The notes beneath the pieces are model-generated. The model was not told the DNA's origin. It worked only from the letters and a program-made list of their open reading frames with translations, and did not search any database. A DNA stretch of 64,000 bases from Aldersonia sp. NBC_00410 (GTDB lineage Bacteria; Actinomycetota; Actinomycetes; Mycobacteriales; Mycobacteriaceae), in assembly GCF_026342035.1 (NCBI RefSeq), contig NZ_JAPENM010000002.1:124001-188000 (forward strand), read 5' to 3'. Positions 1 through 8,720 of this stretch are shown here, in pieces; within the stretch, counting starts at the first letter, position 1; every line of letters starts with the position of its first letter. Made by a program: the position numbers and the translations under genes.

Positions 1-227
1 GAGGATGGTGCTCGATCACCTCGACGAGTACCCGTCCCCGTACGCGGCGTGCAAAGCCATCGGCCCCCAAGCTCGGCATCGGGGTGGAGTCGCTGCGCGT
101 GTGGACGCGACAAGCCATGATCGACGCCGAGCAGATCCCCGGCGCCACGACCGCGGAACTACAGCGGATCAGGGAACTCGAACGCGAGAATCGAAACCTT
201 AAGGAGGCCAACGAGATCCTGAAGGGA
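1..227 (+). mobile_element. IS3-family transposase OrfA fragment (broken copy)
   Basis: This is a partial copy of the IS3-family orfA that also occurs at 63499-63810. The two share residues such as DEYPSPYAACKAIGP and the leucine-zipper stretch RELERENRNLKEANEILK. The left end is cut by the window edge. An extra C in the run near base 67 (CCCCCAAG here, CCCCAAG in the right copy) shifts the frame, so the early part reads in one frame and the zipper part in another. Similarity stops abruptly near base 227, just after the EILK codons, where the neighbouring TPR fragment begins. The element is therefore dead and truncated on its right side. OrfA proteins of this family bind the element ends through an N-terminal helix-turn-helix; no OrfB follows here. 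Confidence 0.85.
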
Positions 228-596
228 GGCCAGCGTGTCCGGGTGGTCGGGACCCAACACTTGCTCCGAGTCGGTCGGGGCGCAACGTCCGAGTTTGATC
301 GCTCGGGTCAGGTCCGCAGCGGCAAGCAGTTGGCGCACGGCCCACGAACACATCTTCATCGCTCGGACGATGATGGCGGTATCCGCCGCACCCGCCGCGA
401 CCGACCACAACGCCTCGACGTGCCCCACCAGATGATTTCCGAGGTCGCGCCGGCCCCACGCCTGCGACTCGTCGAAGAGCGTCGACTCCAGCACGGCCAG
501 GGCATCGGTCAGCAGTCCGTCGAGTGACCCCTCTTCGGCAGCGCGTTCCCGCAGGCCTGACCACCTGATATGTAGGTCAAGTCTGTCGAGTGGCAT
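228..596 (-). pseudogene. Truncated tetratricopeptide-repeat protein
   Basis: The leftward frame carries the signature VLGPDHPDTLAS, typical of the actinobacterial TPR proteins whose repeats end in LGPDHPDTL. It is preceded by an alanine- and leucine-rich helical stretch. The reading frame runs straight into the IS3 fragment, and the TPR similarity ends at that junction, so the gene was most likely cut by the insertion. Proteins of this family often have an N-terminal NTPase and a long TPR array; neither is present here. The apparent start near 596 may be internal to the original gene. The TPR motif is clear but very short. Confidence 0.5.
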
Positions 597-938
597 GGTG
601 AGGCGCCGCCGGGGAGCGACCCCGACGGCGCCTGGCTGCTTCCTCGGCGAGTCTGTGGTGAGCGTGTCGTTGGCACCGCGCGGTCAGACTGATATACGCG
701 GATTAGACACCGCAGGAAGGGGTTTCGGCTGAACCGTATCCGCGTATCTAGCATCGAGCGTCGACCGCGGGGTCTGCTCATAGGTGTTTCGCGGGTCGGC
801 CATGCGCTGTCACCACGCCTCGGAAGGAAGCAGACAGGGTGGCGATCACTCGTTCATGACCGCCAGCGACCAGCCGGTAGCGGTGGAAGCAGCGGTCGTC
901 AGGAATAGTCAAGATCTGTGGATCGGTATGCGGCTGAC
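597..938. other. Intergenic stretch without recognised gene
   Basis: About 340 bases separate the TPR relic from the VOC gene. Short open frames exist on both strands but none has a recognisable motif, a convincing ribosome-binding site or typical codon use. No hairpin terminator stands out. Confidence 0.4.
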
Positions 939-1310
939 TCAGGAGCGTTCGTCTGTGCGGTGCGCGATCTGGAAGACGTTGCCGAACGGGTCGCGGACCA
1001 TGGCCCGTCTGTCGCCGTAGGGGGTGTTGAGCGGCGCTTCCATGCTCATTGCTCCGGCGGTGAGGGCTCGGTTATAGACCAGGTCCGCATCGTCGACGTA
1101 GACGTAGAGAAAAGCGGGGAACAGTTCGCGCTCGCCTGCCGGGGTCACCATGACAAGAGAGTCACCGATGCGCACTTCCGTCGGACGCCCGGCTTGCACC
1201 TGGCCGACAGCATCGAAGACCGCGCGCAGGAACTCGACCGCTGCTGCGGCGTCGCTCACGACCATGCGCGGCGTGACCGAGTGGAATTCCGGCGGTCGGT
1301 CGACCTTCAT
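939..1310 (-). CDS. VOC (glyoxalase/PhnB-like) family protein
   Basis: The protein has 123 residues and a vicinal-oxygen-chelate fold signature. It opens with a beta strand around SVTPRMVVSD, followed by a helix (AAAAVEFLRAVF), and later RIGDSLVMV and YVYVDDAD. The C-terminal DPFGNVFQIAHR is the classic end of PhnB/glyoxalase-like members. The ATG at 1310 was chosen because GGAGG lies a suitable distance upstream (in the complement) and because residues further upstream are arginine-rich and unlike the family. Such proteins bind a metal and act on small molecules, but the substrate cannot be read from sequence. It is transcribed away from the lipase gene and appears monocistronic. Confidence 0.75.
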   Translation of the reverse strand: MKVDRPPEFHSVTPRMVVSDAAAAVEFLRAVFDAVGQVQAGRPTEVRIGDSLVMVTPAGERELFPAFLYVYVDDADLVYNRALTAGAMSMEAPLNTPYGDRRAMVRDPFGNVFQIAHRTDERS

Positions 1311-1519
1311 GCTGCGGCCTCCTGATCCTGTCCTTCGGGTCGTTCGACGATCGATTCGCATGATCCGGGGGTACCGGAAGTCTCTGCGAGATCGTTGCCC
1401 CGGCGAAAGGGCTCGGCGCGGGGTGATCCGATTGCGGCAAAATTCAATCACGCGGCCAGCACAGGAAAACTAGCCAAACGGCTATTGTCTCGCACCCTAA
1501 CCATGCGATCCTCTCAGAC

Positions 1520-2509
1520 ATGGGGATCCCGAAAAGCAAGGCGAAGAGTTCGCTCAGGGCTCGTGCGCTCCGGTTGGGCGTGCTCGCTACCGCCGCGTTT
1601 GCCGTCGCGCTTCCGAGTGTTGCGGCGACCGCTCACGCCGACCCCACACCCGCGGCACCCCTTCCGGTGCCCAACCAGTTCCTCATCGACGCCGTCCGCG
1701 GTGCAGTGCAGACCCTGTTGGGCCCGGGCACCAGCCCACCGGGAACCAACGACTGGTCTTGCAAGCCGTCGGCGGAGCACCCCGAACCGGTCATCCTGCT
1801 CCACGGCTTGCTCGCTAATCGCAACGACAATTGGCAGACCTATGGACCGCTGCTGAAAAACAATGGGTACTGTGTTTTCGCCTTGACTTACGGCTCTCCC
1901 GACGGCAACCCCGATTCGTTGATCGGCGGTCTTACGTCGATGGAAAGCAGCGCGGCCACGCTGGATGCGTTCGTCGACCGGGTACGACACGCGACCGGAG
2001 CGCCGAAGGTCGCACTCGTCGGACACTCCGAGGGCGCCACAATGCCCTACTGGTACCTCAAGTTCGGTGGCGGTGCGGCAAAGGTTTCGAGAATGATCGG
2101 ACTCGCTCCCGCCGTGCACGGACTCGGCGGACAAGAGCTTGCTTCCACCGGGATCGACACCGGCTCTGCGGGCGGGCCTTCGGTATTCGAATTCCTCGCC
2201 ACGTCCGCGTTCACCCGAAAGCTCAACGAGGGCGGGATCACGGTGCCCGGCGTCGCCTACACCCAGATCGTCACCCGCTACGACGAGATCGTCGTTCCCT
2301 ATACAACCGGGATCATCAACGAACCCGGCTCGACGAACTACACCATTCAGGACTTCTGCCCGCAGGACTACGCAGACCACCTGTCGATCAACTCCGACCC
2401 CGCAAGTGCCCGACTGGTCCTCAACGCCCTCGACCCGGCACACCCGCAACCGGTCGAATGCACCCTGGTGTTGCCTGCGATCGGAGTCCCGCCCGGCACC
2501 GGCGGATAG
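1520..2509 (+). CDS. Secreted class 2 lipase (alpha/beta hydrolase)
   Basis: The protein has 329 residues. It begins with a basic N-terminus and a hydrophobic stretch ending near ATAHA-DP, a good Sec signal peptide with a signal peptidase I site. The mature part has the oxyanion-hole region PVILLHG and the nucleophile elbow GHSEG (about residue 173), with an Asp and a His expected further on (YDEIV, ADHLSI). This pattern fits the Pfam class 2 lipases (Lipase_2), exported triacylglycerol lipases or esterases common in mycolic-acid actinobacteria. Two cysteine pairs (SCKPS, FCPQD, VECTL) may form disulfides. The start ATG is the only one that gives a full signal peptide. The gene stands alone. 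Confidence 0.85.
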   Translation: MGIPKSKAKSSLRARALRLGVLATAAFAVALPSVAATAHADPTPAAPLPVPNQFLIDAVRGAVQTLLGPGTSPPGTNDWSCKPSAEHPEPVILLHGLLANRNDNWQTYGPLLKNNGYCVFALTYGSPDGNPDSLIGGLTSMESSAATLDAFVDRVRHATGAPKVALVGHSEGATMPYWYLKFGGGAAKVSRMIGLAPAVHGLGGQELASTGIDTGSAGGPSVFEFLATSAFTRKLNEGGITVPGVAYTQIVTRYDEIVVPYTTGIINEPGSTNYTIQDFCPQDYADHLSINSDPASARLVLNALDPAHPQPVECTLVLPAIGVPPGTGG

Positions 2510-2625
2510 CCCGGACCGCGCGGTCGACAGAATCGTCAGGGCTGCAGCTGGGCCCCGACCTCCGGGGTGGGCGCGACAGCGGGCAACGAGTGGGCGATTC
2601 AGACCGGTAATCCCGGCGGCCCGAT

Positions 2626-2711
2626 GGTGTGCCCGCCGCAGGCATGCCCGCCGAGGCGGCCAAGATCATCACCACCATCGCGAGCGCGTAAGGACTACGC
2701 ACGGCTGGTGT
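2626..2711 (+). pseudogene. Relic of a Ser/Thr protein kinase gene
   Basis: The frame reads AGMPAEAAKIITTIASA, then a stop. The following bases still spell a decayed version of DYAHARGLV. The same segment occurs in the intact kinase at 52435-54042 ([22 protein letters not shown]), where it leads into the catalytic HRD motif. Only about 85 bases are recognisable. This is a small fossil of a PknF-type kinase gene that presumably once stood here. The match is short, so confidence is moderate. Confidence 0.4.
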
Positions 2712-2723
2712 CACACTTTTGCC

Positions 2724-3345
2724 GTGAGTTCAGAGAAGTCGCCCCTGGTCCTGCTGCATTCGGCAACCGCCTCTGGCCGCATCTGGCACGACGTTGTTCC
2801 GCTGGTGTCCGAGCGTCACGATGTTGACGCGCCGACTCTGCTCGGGCATCGCGGCGGGCCTGCCATCCAGCGCCGTCCGGCGGGGGTGAGCGACGTGGTG
2901 GACGCGGCCGAACACTATCTGGACGAGCATGGTCTGGCGCGACCGCATCTCGCCGGGATCTCTCTGGGCGGATAGGTGGCCATCGAGTTGGCACCGCGTG
3001 GGCGCGCCGCGAGCGTCTGCGCCTTCTCCCCGGCGGGCTTCTGGTGGGACAGCGATTCTCATAAACAAGTCCTGGGAAAGATACGCAGGCTCCGCGCGCT
3101 CACCCGCGCCGCCCGTCCGATAGCGCCACTCAGTCTCAGGTTCGCAGTGGTCCGCCGCCTCGGTTTCCGTGACGGCGCGTGTCACGGTGACCGCCTTAGC
3201 ACCGCGCGGATGTTGGAGGTGATGGACGATGCCATCGACTGCCCGTTCATGGATCACTATTCCCCCGACGAGCAGGCCGAGCCGCTGGACCCGTTGCCGT
3301 GCCCGGTGACTCTGGCCTGGGCAGGAATGTCACGGACGGATCTAC
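2724..3345 (+). pseudogene. Alpha/beta hydrolase with in-frame stop codon
   Basis: From a GTG at 2724 the frame gives VLLHSATASGRIWHDVVPL, a typical alpha/beta-hydrolase N-terminus, and then the nucleophile elbow GISLGG. A TAG stop at 2973-2975 follows directly, in the same frame as the continuation VAIELAPRGRAASVCAFSPA, which is normal family sequence. The C-terminal part ends in a region like PCPVTLAWAG and then loses similarity, so the catalytic His segment is missing. A single base change explains the stop, and further decay explains the end. The gene once encoded a small cytoplasmic hydrolase of about 250 residues. Confidence 0.7.
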
Positions 3346-3459
3346 CGGGTTCGTACTGGTCAGCGCTCCCCTTCCCCGGATCGGTTCGACGACGGCAACG
3401 ACCGAGGTGGCGCGTACCGCCCCGCCGCCCGCGGACACCGGGGCCGTACGTGCACCGGT

Positions 3460-3966
3460 TCAGCGGTAGTGGGTCAACCTCTTGACGTAGTTGTCGGCAT
3501 TACGGCGCACCTGGTCGAGCTCGTCTTCGGTGCAGCTGCGCCGAACCTTGCCGGGAATGCCTGCCACCAGAGAGTTCGGTTCGATGACAACACCTTCGGA
3601 TACCAGGGCACCGGCGGCGATGATGGTTCCGCTACCGATTCTGGCGTTGTTCATGACGATCGCACCCATGCCGATCAGAACGTCGTCGTCGATCGTGCAG
3701 CCGTGCAGTACCGCGTTGTGTCCGACCGACACCCCGGAGCCGATGCTCAACGGACTTCCCGGATCAGTGTGGAGGACGCACCCGTCCTGGATGTTGGTCC
3801 GCGCCCCGATGGTGATGCGGTCCGCGTCGGCGCGGACCACTGCGTTGTACCAGACACCGGATTCGTCGCCGATGTGTGTATCACCGATGAGGGTGGCGTT
3901 TGGTGCCACCCATGCGGTCGCCGCGATGGTCGGCTCGTGCCCGTTGATGCTGACGAAGGCTGTCAC
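3460..3966 (-). CDS. Gamma-carbonic-anhydrase-like hexapeptide protein
   Basis: The protein has 168 residues and left-handed beta-helix hexapeptide repeats throughout. It keeps the three metal-ligand histidines expected of gamma-type anhydrases (VLHTD, SVGHNAVLHGC) and the nearby NIQDG. The C-terminus ends in a helix that caps the trimer. The GTG start overlaps the stop of the upstream FAD oxidase gene (GTGA), so the two are translationally coupled. It is the last gene of the leftward operon. In catabolic operons such proteins are often annotated PaaY or CaiE-like, linked to CoA thioester hydrolysis or maintenance. Here the role is inferred only from context. Confidence 0.8.
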   Translation of the reverse strand: MTAFVSINGHEPTIAATAWVAPNATLIGDTHIGDESGVWYNAVVRADADRITIGARTNIQDGCVLHTDPGSPLSIGSGVSVGHNAVLHGCTIDDDVLIGMGAIVMNNARIGSGTIIAAGALVSEGVVIEPNSLVAGIPGKVRRSCTEDELDQVRRNADNYVKRLTHYR

Positions 3967-5354
3967 GGCAACACCTTTCCAGGATTGAGGATGCCGCGCG
4001 GATCGAGGGCGTTCTTGATGGCGGTCTGCATCTGCTGGACGGCGGGCGGCAGTTCCCGTGCGAGTCCGGCTATTTTGAGGGTGCCGATGCCGTGCTCGCC
4101 GGTGATGGTGCCGCCGAGGTCGAGTGCGACGTCCATGATTTCCTCGAACGCGCGCCGCGCACGGGTTTCCTGGTCGGCATCGCCGGGGGTGGTGACGATG
4201 AGGGGGTGGAGGTTGCCGTCGCCGGCGTGGGCGATCGTCGCGACGTAGGTGTCGTTGCGGTGGGCGATCTCCGCTACTGCGGCGAGCATGGCCGGCAGTT
4301 GGTCTTTGGGGACGCACACGTCTTCGGTGAGGACGTTTCCGAGGCGTTCGACCGCGGGGTAGGCCAGTTTGCGGGCGGCGAACAGCGCCTCGGCTTCGTC
4401 GGGATCGCTCGATCGCGTCGCCCAGGTCGCGCCGGAGTCGGTGAAGCATTGCACGATGGCGCCGGCTTCCTCGATGCCGCTGTCCCCCGGGGTGTCGGTG
4501 CGGGCGAGGAGCAGGACGTTGGCGTCGGTGGACAGGTCCATCCGCTTCCATCGGTCGATGGCCTCGAGGCAGTGGCGGTCCATGAGTTCGAGGGCGGCGG
4601 GGGTGAGTCCGGCGCGGGCAACGGCGCGGACCGCGTTGCCGGCATCGACGGTGGAGTCGAAGGAACCGATGATGGTGGTTGGCGGCGTCTGGAGGGGGCG
4701 CAGACGCACGGTGATCTCGGTGGCCAGGGCGAGGGTGCCCTCGGATCCGGTGAGCAATCCGACGAGGTCGTATCCGGCGACGCCCTTGGCCGTCCTGCGG
4801 CCGACCTGGGTCCGCTCCCCGGTTCCGGTGACGATGTCGAGGGCGAGCACGTAGTCACGGGTGACGCCGTATTTGACGCAGCACAGGCCGCCGGCGTTGG
4901 TGGCGACGTTGCCGCCGAGGGTGGACCACGGGGAACTGGCGGGATCGGGCGGGTACCAGAGCCCTTCGGCGGCGCAGGCGGCGCGCAGGTCGTCGTTGAC
5001 GACGCCCGGTTCGACGACGGCATAGCGTTCGAGGGTGTCGATCTTCTTGATGCGGTTCATCTTCTCGAAGGAGATGACGACGGCACCGTCGACGGCGTTC
5101 GCAGCACCGGCCAGGCCGGTGCCGGCGCCGCGGGCGACGACGGGAACGTGGCGGTCGTAGCAGGCGCGGACGGTCTGCTGTACCTCGTCCGCGGTGGTGG
5201 GTCGAACCAACGCCACGGGGGTGCCGTGGGGTGCCCAGCTCGCCTGATCGCGGGAGTAGGCGTCGAGGACGGCGGGGTCGGTGGTGGTGCAGGCCGCCGG
5301 TAGGGCAGCGAGCACAGCAGGGGACGGTGCGGTGGACTGCAGGGTGCCGGTCAT
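3963..5354 (-). CDS. FAD-linked oxidase, glycolate oxidase GlcD-like
   Basis: The protein has 463 residues with the two domains of the VAO/PCMH flavoprotein family. The FAD-binding part shows VVARGAGTGLAGAANAV and, later, STLGGNVATNAGGLCCVKYG. The C-terminal cap carries HAGDGNLHP and GTITGEHGIGTLK, typical of GlcD and D-lactate dehydrogenase-like enzymes that oxidise 2-hydroxy acids to 2-oxo acids. The ATG start overlaps the stop of the upstream SDR (ATGA), and the stop overlaps the GTG of the hexapeptide gene. Length is normal for the family. No iron-sulfur partner (GlcF-like) is encoded nearby, so electrons probably pass to another acceptor. Confidence 0.85.
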   Translation of the reverse strand: MTGTLQSTAPSPAVLAALPAACTTTDPAVLDAYSRDQASWAPHGTPVALVRPTTADEVQQTVRACYDRHVPVVARGAGTGLAGAANAVDGAVVISFEKMNRIKKIDTLERYAVVEPGVVNDDLRAACAAEGLWYPPDPASSPWSTLGGNVATNAGGLCCVKYGVTRDYVLALDIVTGTGERTQVGRRTAKGVAGYDLVGLLTGSEGTLALATEITVRLRPLQTPPTTIIGSFDSTVDAGNAVRAVARAGLTPAALELMDRHCLEAIDRWKRMDLSTDANVLLLARTDTPGDSGIEEAGAIVQCFTDSGATWATRSSDPDEAEALFAARKLAYPAVERLGNVLTEDVCVPKDQLPAMLAAVAEIAHRNDTYVATIAHAGDGNLHPLIVTTPGDADQETRARRAFEEIMDVALDLGGTITGEHGIGTLKIAGLARELPPAVQQMQTAIKNALDPRGILNPGKVLP

Positions 5355-6190
5355 GCCATGCACCGCGATCCGAGCCCGCCGTCCACTGCCAGGCAGACTC
5401 CGGTGATGTAGCTGGCGTCGTCGCTGGCGAGGAAGCGGGCGGCGTTGGCGATCTCCCAGACGGTGCCCATCCGGCCGATGGGAGCGACCGCATTGCGCGC
5501 GGCGACCATGTCCTCGACGCTGGCGTACTGGCCGGCGATCTGGCGGTAAATCAGTGGACTGTCGATGACGCCGGGCATGATGGCGTTGATGCGGATGCCG
5601 TGGGGCGCTTCGTCGACCGCGGAGGTGGCGGTCAGGTGGTTGACCGCGGCCTTGGTGGCGTAGTAGGAGCTGTAGGGCAGTCCGGTGTGCCGTATCGCGG
5701 CCAGGGACGAGGTGTTGATGATCGACCCGGATTTGGCCGCGCGCATATGCGGCAGCACGTATTTGAGGGAGTGGAAGACTCCGGTGAGGTTGATGTCGAG
5801 GGCGCGTCGCCATTGCTCGGTGGTGAGGTCGACGGGGCTTCCCATCTGTGTCACGCCGACATTGTTGTGCACGATGTCGACACGGTGATACCGGTCGATC
5901 ACGGTGGAGACGGCGGCAGCCACGGAGTCTTCGGTCGTGATGTCGACTTGGAGGTCGGTGGCGTCGCCGCCGTCCGCGGTGATGCAGTCCGCGGTGCGGG
6001 TCGCTGCCGCGATGTCGATGTCCCCGCAGATGACGGTGGCGCCGGCGCGGGCATAGGTCAGGGCGATGGCACCGCCGTTACTCCACCCGTCGGGAGCGGT
6101 GCCCGCACCGAACACGAGGGCGATCTTCCCGTCGAGTGAGGTGGCAGGGGTGCTCTTCGCCGGGGTGGTGAGGCCGAGATCGTCGGTCAC
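5351..6190 (-). CDS. Short-chain dehydrogenase/reductase
   Basis: The 279-residue protein is a classical SDR. The cofactor glycine motif is modified to GAGTAPDGWSNGGA, an insertion seen in a subset of SDRs. NNVG takes the place of NNAG. The catalytic Ser lies in NTSSL and the YxxxK in SYYATK. The C-terminal substrate region ends in VDGGLGSRCMA. An acidic residue after the second strand (CGDIDI) points to NAD(H) rather than NADP(H). The GTG start overlaps the preceding gene's stop. It probably oxidises a hydroxyl on a pathway intermediate; the substrate is unknown. Confidence 0.85.
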   Translation of the reverse strand: MTDDLGLTTPAKSTPATSLDGKIALVFGAGTAPDGWSNGGAIALTYARAGATVICGDIDIAAATRTADCITADGGDATDLQVDITTEDSVAAAVSTVIDRYHRVDIVHNNVGVTQMGSPVDLTTEQWRRALDINLTGVFHSLKYVLPHMRAAKSGSIINTSSLAAIRHTGLPYSSYYATKAAVNHLTATSAVDEAPHGIRINAIMPGVIDSPLIYRQIAGQYASVEDMVAARNAVAPIGRMGTVWEIANAARFLASDDASYITGVCLAVDGGLGSRCMA

Positions 6191-7107
6191 TGTGGGGTCC
6201 TAACTGGTTCGGAGAGAGCGAGTTCGAAGGTCATGGCGACCGGGTTGTGGCCGCGTACCAGCGACCCGGTGTACACGTTGCCGTCGATCGCGACGGCGGC
6301 GCAGGACAGCTCTGCCCGTGCCCGGCCGTCGCTGTCTCGTGTGATCGCCCCGTCGAGGTACATCACTTCGGTGGCCGGCCCAGGTGCGGTGATGACCTGT
6401 GTGCCCTGGGTGAGGGTGGCGCCGATGAAGGACCCGATCTTGCCGCGCACGACCGCGTTGTCGAACCCGTGGGTCTCGGCGAGGTCCTCGACGGCGGCGA
6501 CGATGTCGACGTTGGGGTGGATCCGGGCCACCACCGAACGCAGCCCGCCCGCGTGTGTCGTGGTGTGGTTCTGCGCCGGTTCTGGTTGGAACACCGGGAA
6601 GTTGATCTCCGGGTCCGGGGTCACCGTCATGACGACGTCGTCGGTGGCGTAGAGATCGGCCAGGACACCGGCGCCGAGGAGCACCGAGTCCGGTATCAGG
6701 TGCCCGGCACGCATGACCCCGTCGGCGCCGACGAATTGGGCATGGCAGTGCGCGAAGATCTCGCCGTCACGCTTTCCGATGGTCACCCCGCCGCGGACGA
6801 AGGTCGCGGGGCCCTGGCCCCGCCGGGGTTCGCTGAAGGTCGCCACGCTGGTACCGGCGTGGCAGATCGAGGGGATGTAGTAGTCGAAGGCTTGGAATGT
6901 CCCTCCGCGCAATTCCCCGAAGGCACTGGTGAATCCGCGTGCGAATACCGCGTCGTGCAGGGCGGGGAGCAGCGCCTGACCTGCGGGGAGTTCGGTGTCG
7001 ATGTGGTGGAGGGTCGCCGGATAGGCGTCCACCCGCTGGGATGCGGGCGGGCCCGGGTGCTCGAGTCGCGGCACCTCCGGGAGCAGGGAGATGTCGGGGA
7101 CGGTCAC
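6187..7107 (-). CDS. PPC/DUF296-domain protein
   Basis: The protein has 306 residues and contains what look like two PPC (DUF296) modules, each ending in a glycine- and histidine-rich strand set such as IFAHCHAQFVG and GHLIPDSVLLG in the first half. Single PPC domains occur in plant AT-hook proteins and in stand-alone bacterial proteins of unknown biochemistry. The GTG at 7107 overlaps the stop of the ligase gene and gives a start (VTVPDIS) that fits the coupled pattern of this operon; an upstream ATG at 7128 is possible but less likely. No function is established. Its fixed place inside a catabolic operon suggests a small-molecule or enzymatic role rather than DNA binding. Confidence 0.7.
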   Translation of the reverse strand: MTVPDISLLPEVPRLEHPGPPASQRVDAYPATLHHIDTELPAGQALLPALHDAVFARGFTSAFGELRGGTFQAFDYYIPSICHAGTSVATFSEPRRGQGPATFVRGGVTIGKRDGEIFAHCHAQFVGADGVMRAGHLIPDSVLLGAGVLADLYATDDVVMTVTPDPEINFPVFQPEPAQNHTTTHAGGLRSVVARIHPNVDIVAAVEDLAETHGFDNAVVRGKIGSFIGATLTQGTQVITAPGPATEVMYLDGAITRDSDGRARAELSCAAVAIDGNVYTGSLVRGHNPVAMTFELALSEPVRTPQ

Positions 7108-8720
7108 GAGCCGACCTCGCTCGGCCACAGCCCCAACTGGAAGAATTCGTTCTTCAGCAGGGTGGTGGTGACCTTTCCGTAGCCGGAGGTGGGCAGGGTG
7201 GGTGCGAATTCGATCCGCTTGGGCACCTTGTAGCGGGCCATGTTCGATCGGGACCAGGTGAGTAGCTCGTCGGTGGTCAGGGTCGAGCCCGGCCGCAGCA
7301 CGCAGAGGGCGTAGCCGACCTCTCCCCAGGTGGGGTCGGGAGCGCCGACGACACCGGCGGCGACCACGTCGGGATGCTTGAGCAGCTTTTCTTCCACTTC
7401 CCGGGGGTCGATGTTGGAGCCACCGGAGATGAACATGTCCGAGGCCCGCCCGGTGATGTACAGCAGTCCGGACGCGTCGAGGTAGCCGAGGTCACCGGTG
7501 CGGAACCAGCCGTCGCGGAAGGCTTTTCGGTTCGCCTCGGGGTTGTCGAGGTAGCCGGCGAATACGGCCGGCCCGCATACGCAGATCTCGCCCCGCTCAC
7601 CGGCGGCCAGTTCGCGGCCGTCGTCGTCCTGGATGCTGATCGTCATGCCGGTGCGGGCGTAGCCCGCAGTCCCGATGCCGTCCGGTTCCGGTGTCGTGCC
7701 GTGCAATTCGGGTGGCAGGACGGTGATGTTGCCGGTGACCTCACACAGGCCGTAGTACTGAACCAGCACTTTGCCGAGGACCTCGAGGGCGATCCGCTGG
7801 TCCCGTGAGGACATCGGGGCGCCCGCATAGACGACGTAGCGCAGACTGCTGCGTGCGGGATCGTGACCGTCGGCGGCCTGGACCAGCTTGTTGAGGATGG
7901 TCGGGACGGTGAACATGGTCGAGACCGCGTGCCGCTCGATCAGCTGCCAGGCCTCACCGGCGTCGAGGGAGTCGCTGCCGGTCAGCACGATCGCCGCTCC
8001 GCGGGCGACGTGGGTCAGGGCGTGCACCCCGGCGCCGTGCGAGAGCGGTGCCAGCACGAGGGTGGCGTCGCGGTCGGTGAGCTGCGGCATCAGATCGCAC
8101 AGGTGGTTGGTGACCACGAACGCCATCTGATCGTGGGTGAGCACCGCGGCTTTCGGTCGCCCGCTGGTCCCTGAGGTGAAGAAGTACCAGGCCGGAGTTC
8201 CGACATGGACCGGTGCGTCGACGCCGACCGCGTCGGGGAGGTGCTTGTCGATCAGTTCCGCGACGTGGGCGCTGCCGAACCGGGCGGCGTCGCGGTCGTC
8301 GCCGATCGCCCAGGTTTCGTATCCGTTCAGCGCTTCGGCGTGGGGGGCGCAGGTGTCATGGCAGATCACCAGGTCCGGTGTGACGAGGTCGGCGAGGGGG
8401 GCCACGTCGTCGGGTACCAGCTTGCAGTTGGTGGGGACGATGACCGCCCCGAGCCGCCAGGTGGCGAACAAGACGGTGAGCGTGTCCATGCAGTTGGGGC
8501 TGTGGAGCAGCACCACCGATCCGGCGGTGAGTCCATGGCCGCGCATCGCGGCGGCCAGGGCGCTGACCCGGTCGTCGAGCTGGGCCCACGTCCAGGTGTC
8601 GTCCCCGCGGATGACGGCGGGCCGGTCCGAGAGCCGGGCGGCGGCCTGGGTGAGCAGGGTGGCCAGGTTGGTGGTGCGCTGCGGTGCGGTGCTGGTCTCG
8701 AGGGCGGACACGCTGGTCAC
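7104..8720 (-). CDS. AMP-dependent acyl-CoA synthetase/ligase
   Basis: The protein has 538 residues and all the signatures of the ANL superfamily. They are the phosphate-binding YFFTSGTSGRPKAAVLTH, the adenine region YYGLCEVTGN, the hinge DGWFRTGDLGYLD, and the C-terminal catalytic lysine region PTSGYGKV. The enzyme should activate a carboxylic acid with ATP and CoA through an acyl-adenylate. The GTG start overlaps the thiolase stop (GTGA), and its own stop overlaps the next gene. The open frame extends much further upstream, but that part is a shadow of the thiolase gene. The acyl substrate cannot be told from sequence. Confidence 0.9.
   Translation of the reverse strand: MTSVSALETSTAPQRTTNLATLLTQAAARLSDRPAVIRGDDTWTWAQLDDRVSALAAAMRGHGLTAGSVVLLHSPNCMDTLTVLFATWRLGAVIVPTNCKLVPDDVAPLADLVTPDLVICHDTCAPHAEALNGYETWAIGDDRDAARFGSAHVAELIDKHLPDAVGVDAPVHVGTPAWYFFTSGTSGRPKAAVLTHDQMAFVVTNHLCDLMPQLTDRDATLVLAPLSHGAGVHALTHVARGAAIVLTGSDSLDAGEAWQLIERHAVSTMFTVPTILNKLVQAADGHDPARSSLRYVVYAGAPMSSRDQRIALEVLGKVLVQYYGLCEVTGNITVLPPELHGTTPEPDGIGTAGYARTGMTISIQDDDGRELAAGERGEICVCGPAVFAGYLDNPEANRKAFRDGWFRTGDLGYLDASGLLYITGRASDMFISGGSNIDPREVEEKLLKHPDVVAAGVVGAPDPTWGEVGYALCVLRPGSTLTTDELLTWSRSNMARYKVPKRIEFAPTLPTSGYGKVTTTLLKNEFFQLGLWPSEVGS

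Noticed and set aside
4092-5303. 403-residue rightward open frame
   Set aside because: It is the complement of the FAD-linked oxidase gene and is Gly/Val/Asp-rich shadow sequence.
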